Program-made: the position numbers and the translations under genes
Assembly (NCBI RefSeq): GCF_007829835.1
Contig: NZ_VIWP01000005.1
Span: forward strand, 372,001-436,000
Origin: Neorhizobium alkalisoli
GTDB taxonomy: Bacteria; Pseudomonadota; Alphaproteobacteria; Rhizobiales; Rhizobiaceae
Length of the DNA stretch: 64,000 nucleotides
Direction: 5' to 3'
Notes under the pieces: generated by a model
What the model was told of the DNA's origin: nothing
The model's database searches: none
The model's input: only the letters and a program-made list of their open reading frames with translations
Shown: positions 8,864-17,291 of the stretch, in pieces
Position numbering within the stretch: the stretch's first letter is position 1
Layout of the letters: every line of letters starts with the position of its first letter

Positions 8864-9289
8864 TCATCTGACGCTTAGAAGATTGAACCGACTCCCGACC
8901 TTTTCCAACACGAGAGTTTTACCGCAATAAATGGTCGGCGGGGGAGCATTCCTGTCCGTTTCGAAATCCCATGAAATTTCGCCGGGAAAAATGCCGTAGA
9001 GTTTAATGCCATCTGCTGTTTCGCTCGAGTAGTAAAACCCGTTGCTATCGTCCATCTGTCGAACAACAACAGCACCATTCTCACGCCTCGCCGTCATATG
9101 AGATGGGGCAATACACTCATTGTTCGCGAGGTGGTATTCTGCGATCTTTCCAGCTTCGCTCTGAATAGTCTTCAGAATTTGGGGGGCATCTTTGCTTGGT
9201 GCGCCATAAAATTCGTAGGCAATCATCAAGATCAGAAGGCAGGGGATCGCCAGTATCAGCGCTACAAATATCGCGAATATCTTCCTCAT
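8864..9289 (-). CDS. Membrane-anchored hypothetical protein
   Basis: A 141-residue protein with one strong N-terminal hydrophobic segment (about residues 4-25), either a membrane anchor or a signal peptide. A soluble, probably periplasmic domain follows, with two cysteines (NECIAP and IYCGKT). AGGGG precedes the ATG at good distance. The gene is noticeably poorer in GC than its neighbours, which may point to recent arrival. I do not recognise the family. Confidence 0.6.
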   Translation of the reverse strand: MRKIFAIFVALILAIPCLLILMIAYEFYGAPSKDAPQILKTIQSEAGKIAEYHLANNECIAPSHMTARRENGAVVVRQMDDSNGFYYSSETADGIKLYGIFPGEISWDFETDRNAPPPTIYCGKTLVLEKVGSRFNLLSVR

Positions 9290-9380
9290 CGCGCCCCTAA
9301 ATTGCTTAACTGAAACACACCTTTAAATACATGAAAAGATACACCTTATCAACCATAGCGATTACAGCGATGCTTTTGCT

Positions 9381-9412
9381 AAAATAAAACGGGCGCACCT
9401 TCCGGCACGCCC
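9381..9412 (-). terminator. Rho-independent terminator of minCDE
   Basis: On the minus strand GGGCGTGCC, loop GGAA, GGTGCGCCC forms a 9-pair stem (two G-U pairs) followed directly by GTTTTATTTT. It lies about 30 bases after the minE stop and ends the minCDE transcript. Confidence 0.85.
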
Positions 9413-9443
9413 GCTTCGATCAGTCTTTGGAGTTTATCTCAGC

Positions 9444-9701
9444 TCAGGCAGCCTTGGCCGCATTGAGTGGGATCTCGACATCGATTTCGAGGATCGAAAC
9501 GTGTTCGTCACGGTCCATCGTCACCCGCACCCGGTCGCTGTCCAGTTCGACATGCTTGGCGATGACGGCAAGAATCTCTTCACGCAACACCGCGACAAGA
9601 TCCGTCCCGACAACCATGCGCTCGTGGGCGAGCAGGACCTGCAGACGCTCGCGCGCGGCAGGGGCTGATTTCGGCCTGTTGAAAAGACGGAAAATGTTCA
9701 T
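9444..9701 (-). CDS. minE: Cell division topological specificity factor MinE
   Basis: An 85-residue MinE. The N-terminal part (MNIFRLFNRPKSAPAARERL) is the membrane-targeting and MinD-contact region. The rest carries the dimer-forming specificity domain (VVGTDLVAVLREEILAVIAKHV). MinE stimulates the MinD ATPase and drives Min oscillation, so that the division inhibitor is removed from midcell. It overlaps the end of minD by four bases (ATGA), showing translational coupling. A terminator follows. Confidence 0.95.
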   Translation of the reverse strand: MNIFRLFNRPKSAPAARERLQVLLAHERMVVGTDLVAVLREEILAVIAKHVELDSDRVRVTMDRDEHVSILEIDVEIPLNAAKAA

Positions 9702-10513
9702 GCGGCCTTCCTTCCGAAGAATTTGCCGAAGATGCCGCGCTTCTCACCGGGGATCGTGACAGGCAGGGCTTCGCCGGCAAGGCGGCGGGAGGCGTCGAAA
9801 TAGGCCTGAGCCGGCAGGCTCTTGGCGTCCGCAAGCGTCACCGGCGCACCAATGTTGGAAGCGCGCAGCACGTCCATGCTTTCCGGAATAATGCCGAGCA
9901 GCGGGATGGACAGGATTTCCAGAACATCGTCGACCTTCAGCATGTCGCCGCGTTCCGCCCGGTTGACGTCGTAGCGGGTGAGCAGGAGATGCTTTTCCAT
10001 CCGCTCGCCGTTTTCGGCCTTCAGCGTCTTGGAATCGAGCAGACCGATGATGCGGTCCGAGTCACGCACGGAAGACACTTCCGGGTTGGTGACGACGACG
10101 GCCATGTCTGCATGGCGCATGGCAAGCGTTGCACCGCGCTCGATGCCGGCAGGGCTGTCGCAGATGATCCAGTCGAAATATTTTTTCAGATCGCCCATGA
10201 CGCGCTCGACGCCTTCGGCGGTCAGGGCATCCTTGTCGCGGGTCTGCGAGGCCGGCAGCAGGAACAGGTTTTCCAGCCGCTTGTCGCGGATCAGCGCCTG
10301 GGGGAGTTTCGCATCGCCCTGGATGACATTGACGAGATCGTATACGACCCGGCGCTCGGCACCCATCACGAGGTCGAGATTGCGCAGGCCGACGTCAAAA
10401 TCCACAACGACGACCTTGTCGCCGCGTTGTGCCAGCGCTGCGCCGAGAGCAGCCGTCGAGGTCGTCTTGCCGACCCCGCCCTTGCCCGATGTCACGACTA
10501 TGACTTTCCCCAT
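9698..10513 (-). CDS. minD: Septum site-determining ATPase MinD
   Basis: A 271-residue ParA/MinD ATPase with the deviant Walker A KGGVGKTT at residues 10-17, the Walker B-like VVVDFDVGLRN, and a C-terminal amphipathic tail (KRGIFGKFFGRK) of the kind that binds MinD-ATP to the inner membrane. It recruits MinC to block FtsZ assembly near the poles. AGGAGA stands before the ATG. Second gene of minCDE. Confidence 0.96.
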   Translation of the reverse strand: MGKVIVVTSGKGGVGKTTSTAALGAALAQRGDKVVVVDFDVGLRNLDLVMGAERRVVYDLVNVIQGDAKLPQALIRDKRLENLFLLPASQTRDKDALTAEGVERVMGDLKKYFDWIICDSPAGIERGATLAMRHADMAVVVTNPEVSSVRDSDRIIGLLDSKTLKAENGERMEKHLLLTRYDVNRAERGDMLKVDDVLEILSIPLLGIIPESMDVLRASNIGAPVTLADAKSLPAQAYFDASRRLAGEALPVTIPGEKRGIFGKFFGRKAA

Positions 10514-10543
10514 CTTGGTCTCCTGTACCCTGCCTATGCGGTG

Positions 10544-11317
10544 TCAGTTGAGAGTTTCGGCCATGATGACATCGTTCTCGAGCCAGAGCTGGACAGCCTG
10601 TCCACGCAGCTCGGGATCCATGTCCTCGGCCATTTTGTAAATTCCATCGATCGCCACGAGCTCGGCCTCGAGCTTGCGGCAGAAAATCCGTGCCGAGGCA
10701 TTGCCGAGCGAACCCGCCATCACCCGGCCGCGCAAGGCGCCGTAAATATGCACCGACCCGCCGGCGATCACTTCCGCGCCAGAGGAAACCGAGCCGACAA
10801 TGGTGACATCGCCTTCCGGAAACATCACCGACTGGCCGGAACGCACCGGTTCGCTGATCACCAGCGACTGGGTGACGGGACGCACTTCGGCCACGACCGG
10901 CAGGTTGCTGCGGGCATCGCCCACTTCAGCCTCGGACGCTTCGACTTCAGTCGCTTCGGCCTCCGGCTCGACAACCGGCTTTTCCGGCACTTCGAAATCC
11001 GACGCAGCCTTGCCGCCCTTCATGGCCGGCGGCATGCCGGGGCCGAGCATGGACGGGCGCGCACCTTCGACGCCCATGATGCGGACATTGCGCTCGGCCA
11101 GCTGTTCGAGCAGCTCCTTCAGAACGACCTTGTCGATCTGAAGGTCGGAGACATCCAGCACGACCGGGCGGTCGAGAAAGAAACCGGCCGAACGGGCGGC
11201 GAGGTCATCCAGCCTTGCCAGCCAGTGGTCCAGCGGCATGTCGGGCGACAGGACGACCGCCAGGAACGAGCGGCCCTTGATACGGATCGAGCGAGCGTCT
11301 GTTAGCACTTTGGTCAT
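10544..11317 (-). CDS. minC: Septum site-determining protein MinC
   Basis: A 257-residue FtsZ assembly inhibitor. It has an N-terminal FtsZ-binding domain (about 1-105), an acidic low-complexity linker (about 115-145, many Glu/Ala) and the C-terminal beta-helix that binds MinD (VTIVGSVSSGAEVIAGGSVHIYG onward). The acidic linker makes it somewhat longer than E. coli MinC. First gene of minCDE, with no strong ribosome site visible. A CtrA-type box lies 43-57 bases upstream of the start. Confidence 0.94.
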   Translation of the reverse strand: MTKVLTDARSIRIKGRSFLAVVLSPDMPLDHWLARLDDLAARSAGFFLDRPVVLDVSDLQIDKVVLKELLEQLAERNVRIMGVEGARPSMLGPGMPPAMKGGKAASDFEVPEKPVVEPEAEATEVEASEAEVGDARSNLPVVAEVRPVTQSLVISEPVRSGQSVMFPEGDVTIVGSVSSGAEVIAGGSVHIYGALRGRVMAGSLGNASARIFCRKLEAELVAIDGIYKMAEDMDPELRGQAVQLWLENDVIMAETLN

Positions 11318-11359
11318 CTACGTAAAGAAATCGTTGACCGAGATTTAGTGCTGATTTGG

Positions 11360-11374
11360 TTAACAAAGGGTTAA
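11360..11374. promoter_or_regulatory. CtrA-type box upstream of minCDE
   Basis: TTAA, seven bases, TTAA (11360-11363 and 11371-11374) matches the alphaproteobacterial CtrA full site TTAA-N7-TTAA exactly on either strand, and lies just upstream of minC. CtrA control of the min genes has been reported in S. meliloti. Here the site itself is seen; binding is inferred. Confidence 0.65.
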
Positions 11375-11404
11375 CGCGACACCCGAAAGCTTAACAAGAT
11401 ATTG

Positions 11405-13057
11405 CTACGAGAGGCGCAGGCCGGCCGCCTCCGCGGCCTCGATAGCCTCGTCGTAACCGGCATCCGCATAGCGAATGATACCGAGCGAAGTATCGTTGGT
11501 GATGGCATGCGAAATGCGCTCGGCGGCCTTTTCCGTACCATCGGCGACGATGGTGACCCCGGCACTGGTCATGTAGCCCGCATAGCCGCCGCCGCCCGAA
11601 TGGATGACGACGAGATCGGCCATGGACGAGCACAAAGTCATCGCATTGATCAGGGGCCAGTCGGCAATCGCATCCGATCCATCCTTCATGTTTTCGGTCA
11701 TGATATTCGGATGCGCCATGGCGCCGGCATCAAGATGGTCGCGTGAAAAGGCGATCGGTCCGGCCAGTTCGCCCCTGGCCACCAGATCGTTGACCGCAAG
11801 CGCCAGCTTCGTGCGCTCGCCATGGCCAAGCCAGGCGATCCGCGCCGGCAGGCCTTCGAAGGGCACGTTTTCGCGCGCCAGCCGGATCCAGTTGGTGACG
11901 ATGAAATTATCCGGGAAAAGCTCGAGCACGAGATCGTCGATCCGGGCGATATCGCTTTCCTCGCCGGACAGCGCCATCCAGCGGAACGGCCCGATCGCCT
12001 TGCAGAACAGTGGCCGCAGATAGGCTTCGGTGAAGATCGGAATGTCGAAAGCATTGGTTACGCCGCCTTCCCGCGCCTGGGTGCGGATCAGGTTGCCGTT
12101 GTCGAACACTTCCGCACCCTTTTCCTGCAGGGTCAGCATGGCGCGGACATGATCGGCGATCGAGGCGCGGCTCGCCGCCATAAGTTGGCCCTGCCCCTCC
12201 TTGCGCAGCCGGCGCACTTCTTCAAGGCTCATGCCCTTCGGCACGTACCCGTAAACGAGGTCATGCGCGGACGTCTGGTCGGAGACGATGTCCGGCACGA
12301 TGCCACGCTTTACGATCTGCGGATAGATATCGGCGGCATTGCCGACGAGACCGATCGAAACGGCGCGCTTTTCCTTCACCGCCGCATCGATCATCTCGAG
12401 CGCCGAATCGAGATCCGGCGCGACCTCATCGAGGAAACCGATCTGTTTTCGCTTGGCCACACGATCCGGATCGATATCGACCACGAGGATCGCCGCACCC
12501 GCCATGCGGCCCGCCAGCGGCTGTGCCCCGCCCATGCCGCCAAGGCCGGCCGTCAGGATGAAGCGACCCGCCAGCGACCCGCCGAACCGCTTTTCGGCGA
12601 TCCGCATGAAGATTTCATAGGTGCCCTGAATGACGCCCTGGCTGCCGATATACTGCCAGGCGCCAGCCGTCAGGCCGCCCCAGCAGATCAGGCCCTTTTC
12701 CTGCAGATCGTAAAAATATTCGGCCTTGGCCCACTGCCCGACAATATTGCAATTCGCCATGATCACGAGCGGCGCCTTGTCATGGGTCTTCAATAGACCG
12801 ACCGGCTTGCCGGACTGGATGATCAGCGTCTGATCTTCATCCATCGTCTTCAGCGCCTTGACGATCCCCTCATGCGCCGCCCAATTGCGCGCCGCCTTGC
12901 CGAGCGCGGCATAGACGATGAGATTGTCCGGATCCTCGCCGACGGAAAGCACGTTTTCCAGAAGCCGCAGCAGCGCCTCCTGCCGCCAGCCTTTGGCACG
13001 CAGGTTAGAACCGCCGGGGATCGGGAATTTCGGATGGCGCGGATTGGGCTTCGGCAT
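11405..13057 (-). CDS. Divergent urocanate hydratase family protein (candidate thiourocanate hydratase)
   Basis: A 550-residue NAD-dependent hydratase of the urocanase family. The family core is clear: LTAGLGGMGGAQPLAGRMAG (about 168-187), SDQTSAHD (259-266) and the catalytic cysteine block LRPLFCKAIGPFRW with Cys352. However, motifs that are nearly invariant in HutU are changed. The usual YGGIGR is YAALGK (49-54), DYGNNIR is DNGNLIR (about 319-325), and the HHGGGVGMGFS loop is HSGGGGYAGYM (486-496). Its neighbours are not hutGHI but a DUF917 protein, a carbamoyl hydrolase and a hydantoinase-like enzyme. A substrate related to urocanate, such as thiourocanate, is therefore as likely as urocanate. 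The ATG at 13057 has AGGAGA at 7 bases. Many pipelines would label it hutU. Confidence 0.85.
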   Translation of the reverse strand: MPKPNPRHPKFPIPGGSNLRAKGWRQEALLRLLENVLSVGEDPDNLIVYAALGKAARNWAAHEGIVKALKTMDEDQTLIIQSGKPVGLLKTHDKAPLVIMANCNIVGQWAKAEYFYDLQEKGLICWGGLTAGAWQYIGSQGVIQGTYEIFMRIAEKRFGGSLAGRFILTAGLGGMGGAQPLAGRMAGAAILVVDIDPDRVAKRKQIGFLDEVAPDLDSALEMIDAAVKEKRAVSIGLVGNAADIYPQIVKRGIVPDIVSDQTSAHDLVYGYVPKGMSLEEVRRLRKEGQGQLMAASRASIADHVRAMLTLQEKGAEVFDNGNLIRTQAREGGVTNAFDIPIFTEAYLRPLFCKAIGPFRWMALSGEESDIARIDDLVLELFPDNFIVTNWIRLARENVPFEGLPARIAWLGHGERTKLALAVNDLVARGELAGPIAFSRDHLDAGAMAHPNIMTENMKDGSDAIADWPLINAMTLCSSMADLVVIHSGGGGYAGYMTSAGVTIVADGTEKAAERISHAITNDTSLGIIRYADAGYDEAIEAAEAAGLRLS

Positions 13058-13142
13058 AAATGTCTCCTGTTTCGTGAGGATTTGCCTCACCCAATGTGTT
13101 TTGAGGCTTTGTCCGCCATTTCTTGGCTGCCCCCCGTCGTCC

Positions 13143-13284
13143 GCCCCTCATCCGGCTGCCGCCACCTTCTCCCCGCACGCGGGGAGAAGGGATGTGCCGC
13201 GCCGTTTACGGACCTCTTTAACGCCGAGTGGGGCAGGTCCCCTCTCCCCGTCAGAACGGGGAGAGGGTTAGGGTGAGGGGCAAA
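13143..13284. repeat. RIME-like intergenic palindromic element (copy 1)
   Basis: The element is bounded by GCCCCTCA and TGAGGGGC. It contains two strong hairpins: CCTTCTCCCCGC/GCGGGGAGAAGG (13165-13190, perfect 12-base arms) and CCCTCTCCCCGT/ACGGGGAGAGGG (13240-13267). This is the build of the Rhizobium-specific intergenic mosaic element (RIME). It lies between the DUF917 gene and the hydratase gene, inside the leftward operon. A second copy in opposite arrangement is at 34961-35097. Confidence 0.8.
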
Positions 13285-13302
13285 CTCCCCTCCAACCTCA
13301 TC

Positions 13303-14391
13303 TTAACCCAGCGCATAATCCGCAATGCTGATCCCCAGCGCCTTCTCGCAGATCGGATAGACCGACGGATCCTTGACACTGGACGACAGCGGGATCAGCG
13401 TCTTCGGCACATGCAGCAAAAACACCCGCATGCCGACCTGCAGCTGCCCGACGCTCATCGGCTCGCCCTCGGGCGACAGCGTCGAGATAATGTCCGGGAA
13501 AGTCGCCAACCGGTTTCCGCCGGCATCGTCCACCGCCATGTATTCGTTCATCACATGCATGGTCATCGCCTTGTCACCGGAGCCGAGCGTCAGCGTGCCG
13601 ACGTCAAAGGCTTCCTTCGTGTAGACGACCGACTTGTCCGTCACCTCCGCCTCGGCGAGGATCATCCCGCCCGTCGTCTTGACGATCGCATCGATGATCG
13701 CATGCCCGCCCTTGGCATCGGCTGCGATGATCGCCTCGCCGAGTTTCAGCGCAAGGCTGATGCCGCCAAGCGCCGCATTCTGGCGAACATAGGAAGCCCG
13801 CAGCGGATTGCGGCAGGAGGCGATGAAGCCGCCCGACATGTCAGATGCCGTGCGCAGGATCGGCGAAACCTTTGCCGTTGCGCCGCGCACGACGAGCTCG
13901 ATATAGCGGTTTTCCGCCCTGTTGCCACCGACCGCAGTCTGGATCATCTGCTCCGGCGAGTTCGCCATGCCGATCGAGCCCATGTCGCCGGTCGGATGCG
14001 CCCGCACGTCGCCAACGGCATCCAGAACCTTGGTGCCGAGAATGGCCGATGGCAACCAGCCGTTCAGCGTCGAGGACTTGCCGTTCTGGCCGATCATCAG
14101 AGCAGAAACCTGTTCGCCCAGCGCATCCTCAAGAAGCTGCACCGCCTTGACGTAATCGATGCCCTGCATTTCCCAGGCGGTGGTAGAGGCCGGCGCGCCG
14201 ATTGCGGCTGCCGTCGCCACCCATTCGTCGTCGTCGAGTTCGTCGATATCGATCAGCTCCGGCCGGCCGATGCTGACGGCGGCATAACCCAGCATGCGCC
14301 CGTGATCGGACCAGCCGCCACCGCCGGCCGCATAGACCGAGCCGCCGCGCACCGCCGCCTCGACATCTTTTTCCGTCAGAATGCGTCCCAT
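13303..14391 (-). CDS. DUF917 (S-methyl-thiohydantoin desulfurase-like) protein
   Basis: A 362-residue DUF917 protein. The Gly-rich start (GGSVYAAGGGGWSDHG), the long middle block and the C-terminal part beginning TLTLGSGDKAMTMHVMNEYM are characteristic of this family. It is associated with hydantoinase genes and in part annotated as S-methyl thiohydantoin desulfurase. A role in removing sulfur from a thiohydantoin ring would link the upstream hydantoinase-like enzymes with the downstream urocanase homologue. I chose the ATG at 14391 because GGGGAG sits 7 bases before it; the ATG at 14397 is too close. Family assignment is firm. The reaction here is inferred. Confidence 0.85.
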   Translation of the reverse strand: MGRILTEKDVEAAVRGGSVYAAGGGGWSDHGRMLGYAAVSIGRPELIDIDELDDDEWVATAAAIGAPASTTAWEMQGIDYVKAVQLLEDALGEQVSALMIGQNGKSSTLNGWLPSAILGTKVLDAVGDVRAHPTGDMGSIGMANSPEQMIQTAVGGNRAENRYIELVVRGATAKVSPILRTASDMSGGFIASCRNPLRASYVRQNAALGGISLALKLGEAIIAADAKGGHAIIDAIVKTTGGMILAEAEVTDKSVVYTKEAFDVGTLTLGSGDKAMTMHVMNEYMAVDDAGGNRLATFPDIISTLSPEGEPMSVGQLQVGMRVFLLHVPKTLIPLSSSVKDPSVYPICEKALGISIADYALG

Positions 14392-14437
14392 CTGCATGCT
14401 CCCCTAATGGCCGGCCCCTCTTATGGGCGATGTGGCC

Positions 14438-15700
14438 CTATTGCTTGTCGAGATCCAGAACCGCCTCGTAGAGAACGGCGGCTCCGAGCGTGATGTCATC
14501 GTTTTCCGACCATTCCTCCGCCGCATGGCTGCGACCGTCCTTGCTGGCGATGAAGATCATCGCAGCCGGCGCCACCTTGGCGAGGAAGGCCGCATCGTGT
14601 CCGGCCCCCGACACCATCGGCCGCGTCGTCGCGCCGATGCGAGCGGCACCTACGGTCAGGATATCGGTCACCATCTCGGACATCGGTGTCGGCGGATTGT
14701 TGGAAACCCGGCGCGGCTCGGCAATCGTCACCCTGCGCTTGGCCGCCGTCTGTTCGCAAAGCGAGGCGACCGAAACGACGAAATCGTCCATCACCTTCGG
14801 ATCGACGCAGCGCGCATCGATCAGCATGCGCACATGCGAGGGCACGACATTGGCCGCATTCGGCTCCATCGAGAATTCGCCGACCGTTGCCGCAAAATAG
14901 CTCGGCCCATGGGAAATCTCGGTCGCGATTTTTTCGATGCCGAGAACGAGGCAGGAGGCAGCGGCCAGCGCATCGTAACGCGAGCCCATCGGCGTCGTGC
15001 CGGCATGATCGGCACGGCCTTCGACGAGGATTTCGACGCGGGTAATGCCGGAGATCGCACCGACAATGCCGATATCGATCTTTTCGCTTTCGAGGATCGT
15101 GCCCTGCTCGATATGCAGTTCCAGAAACGCCTTGATATCGGTCCGGCCAACCTGGGTAGACGGATCACCGCCGACCTGACGGATCCCTTCGGCGAGATCG
15201 ATCCGGCTGCCCTCGACATCCGCCTGCCGCTCCAGCCATTCGGACGGGCGCACGCCGATCAGGCCGCGGCTGCCGATGCAGGATACGCCGAAGATCGACA
15301 CTTCCTCGGCAAGGAAATCGGCAATCTCCAGATCATGCTGCAGCGTGATGCCGGCATCCTTGAGCGCACGCGCCACTTCCAGCGCCGCGATCACGCCGGC
15401 AATGCCGTCGAACCGGCCGCCATTCGGCACCGTATCCGTATGTGAGCCGAGCATGATCACGCCTTTGCTCTTGCCTTCCGCGTTGCCGCTCCCCTTGCGA
15501 AAACCGATCAGGTTGCCGGCCGCGTCGATCCGCGTTTCCAGCCCCGCCTCGCGAAAAATCTTTTCCACATAGGCGCGGCCTTTCAGAAACATCGGCGTAA
15601 AGGCGCGCCGGGTCCAGGGGCGGTCCGGCTCGGTAATGGCGGCAAGCGCGTCGATATCGGCGGCGATCCGGTCGGCCTTGACGGAAAGATTGGCCCTCAT
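14438..15700 (-). CDS. M20-family N-carbamoyl-L-amino acid hydrolase / allantoate amidohydrolase
   Basis: A 420-residue zinc amidohydrolase. The metal-site motifs GSHTDTVPNGGRFDG, EEVSIFGVSCIGS, LELHIEQGTILE and the C-terminal SGAGHDAAFLA are all intact, as is the dimer-lid motif DHAGTTPMGSRYDAL. The family opens N-carbamoyl amino acids or allantoate, releasing ammonia and CO2. It starts 14 bases after the hydantoinase-like gene, so the two probably work in series: ring opening, then decarbamoylation to a free amino acid. In the scheme proposed for this cluster the substrate would be N-carbamoyl-L-glutamate. Confidence 0.9.
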   Translation of the reverse strand: MRANLSVKADRIAADIDALAAITEPDRPWTRRAFTPMFLKGRAYVEKIFREAGLETRIDAAGNLIGFRKGSGNAEGKSKGVIMLGSHTDTVPNGGRFDGIAGVIAALEVARALKDAGITLQHDLEIADFLAEEVSIFGVSCIGSRGLIGVRPSEWLERQADVEGSRIDLAEGIRQVGGDPSTQVGRTDIKAFLELHIEQGTILESEKIDIGIVGAISGITRVEILVEGRADHAGTTPMGSRYDALAAASCLVLGIEKIATEISHGPSYFAATVGEFSMEPNAANVVPSHVRMLIDARCVDPKVMDDFVVSVASLCEQTAAKRRVTIAEPRRVSNNPPTPMSEMVTDILTVGAARIGATTRPMVSGAGHDAAFLAKVAPAAMIFIASKDGRSHAAEEWSENDDITLGAAVLYEAVLDLDKQ

Positions 15701-15714
15701 GCGAAAAATATCCC

Positions 15715-17097
15715 TTATGCAGCAAAATCCTGAAGCGGCAGGCTCGCAAGCGGCCGCACGAACCGACCATTACCCGGTTCGGCCAGGACTTTCGACCCGT
15801 CATAAGCAAGGGTGCCGCGCAGATAGGTGCCGGCCACCTTGTAAGGCAGGGTCATGCCGTCATAAGGCGACCAGCCCACGACGTTGTTGCCGGTCTTGGA
15901 CGCGTCGAACACATGCTTTTCCAGCGTCAGCACGGCGATATCCGCATGCTTGCCCACCTCAAGCGCACCCTTGATATGGTCGATGCGGAAATGCCGGGCC
16001 GGATTGAGCGCCATCAGTTTTGCCGCCCAGGTGAGCGAGACGCCGCGCTCCAGCGCGCCCTTGATGAAGAGCGGCACCATCGCCTCAAGACCCGGCAGGC
16101 CGGAGGCGTTGGCAAGCATGTCCGGGTTGGTCTTGCGGTCCAGCGACCAGCTGACATGGTCGGTGGAAAGAAGCGTGACATTGCCGGCCGCCAGATGCCG
16201 CCAGAGCTTTTCCACCTCATCGCGCGGACGGATCGGCGGGTTGCATTTCGAGCGGCCGCCGAGACGTTTTGCATCCGTTTCGCTGTCGAGCGTCAGATAA
16301 TGGATCAGGCATTCGACGGTGGCGCGATGGCCCTGTGCACGATAACCGGCGGCGATCTCGTAACCGCGGCCGAGCGAGCAATGCACGACATGCGCCGGGC
16401 AGCCGGTGGCCGCACCGATCTCATAGATCTCGGTCATGGCCAACAATTCGGTGAGCGGCGGGCGCGACATTTCATGCGCCCGGTAATCGGTAATGCCCGA
16501 CGCCTTCACGGCGGCCATGGCGGCACGCACATATTCGTCGTTTTCGTTATGCACGCCGGCGGCAAGGCCGGTCGGGGCGATGGCCGCAAAGCACTCGGCC
16601 ATCTGCGGTGCGGCAATGCGCGGGAACCGCTTCGGATCGGTGCCAAAGGTGGAAAACTTGAAGGCGGCGACGCCTGCCGCGACCTGTTCGAGAATGCGGA
16701 CCGGCCCTTCCAGCGGATCGATCGTGCCATAAAGCGCGAAATCGACCCGCGCCTGCCCCTCGGCATGTGCAACCTTGCGACCCACGGCCTCTGCCGAGCA
16801 GACGAGATCGCCTTCGTCATAGGGCATGTCGACGATGGTCGTCACGCCGCCGGCCGCTGCAGAGCGCGTCGACCAGATGAAATCCTCCTGGTTCTTCTGG
16901 GAGAGCGAATGCACCTGCGCATCGATCGCGCCAGGCAGGATCAGTGCCTCGCCGAGATCGTGGCTTTCCTTGGCCGCCGGCATCTCGCCCTGCCCGACCG
17001 CGGCAATCAAACCATCCCTGACAGCGACATGACCTTGCGGCACGATGCGGTCAGGCAGAACCAGCGTGCCTTTGAGAACAAGATCGAAATCCGACAT
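15715..17097 (-). CDS. Cyclic amidohydrolase (hydantoinase/allantoinase/dihydroorotase family)
   Basis: A 460-residue TIM-barrel amidohydrolase. The usual metal ligands are mostly present: carbamylated Lys147 (AAFKFST), His183 (GVHNENDEY), His239 (HVVHCS) and Asp313 (LLSTDHVSW). The first histidine of the usual DxHxH motif is replaced: the sequence reads GAIDAQVHS, with Gln61 where His is expected and His63 kept. I recall the same Gln in some dihydroorotases, so activity is possible. First gene of the leftward operon, with GAGGAGA before the ATG. It is probably a hydantoinase acting on a 5-substituted hydantoin, but allantoinase cannot be excluded. Confidence 0.85.
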   Translation of the reverse strand: MSDFDLVLKGTLVLPDRIVPQGHVAVRDGLIAAVGQGEMPAAKESHDLGEALILPGAIDAQVHSLSQKNQEDFIWSTRSAAAGGVTTIVDMPYDEGDLVCSAEAVGRKVAHAEGQARVDFALYGTIDPLEGPVRILEQVAAGVAAFKFSTFGTDPKRFPRIAAPQMAECFAAIAPTGLAAGVHNENDEYVRAAMAAVKASGITDYRAHEMSRPPLTELLAMTEIYEIGAATGCPAHVVHCSLGRGYEIAAGYRAQGHRATVECLIHYLTLDSETDAKRLGGRSKCNPPIRPRDEVEKLWRHLAAGNVTLLSTDHVSWSLDRKTNPDMLANASGLPGLEAMVPLFIKGALERGVSLTWAAKLMALNPARHFRIDHIKGALEVGKHADIAVLTLEKHVFDASKTGNNVVGWSPYDGMTLPYKVAGTYLRGTLAYDGSKVLAEPGNGRFVRPLASLPLQDFAA

Positions 17098-17291
17098 GTG
17101 GCAGGTCTCCTCATTTCGAAACGTCGCTTTTTAAAGGCATGTCGCACCGGCAAGGTGTCACGGCGAATGCTCTTTGACGCCACGATAGGAGAATTTGCGG
17201 GAAGGAGGGATATCCCATATCATGGACGAACGATACCCGCTTCAGACCTCCCGAAAACTCTTCCATCCCCACGCTTTCACAAGTCGAAAAT
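17098..17291. promoter_or_regulatory. Divergent promoter region of the catabolic operon and its LysR regulator
   Basis: The 194 bases between the divergent amidohydrolase and LysR genes must hold both promoters and, as usual for LysR proteins, the regulator's binding site. I did not find one dominant palindrome. Confidence 0.5.

Noticed and set aside
11405..17097. Canonical histidine utilisation (hut) operon
   Set aside because: Only the urocanase homologue matches, and its key loops differ. hutH, hutI and hutG are absent, while hydantoin-type enzymes are present.
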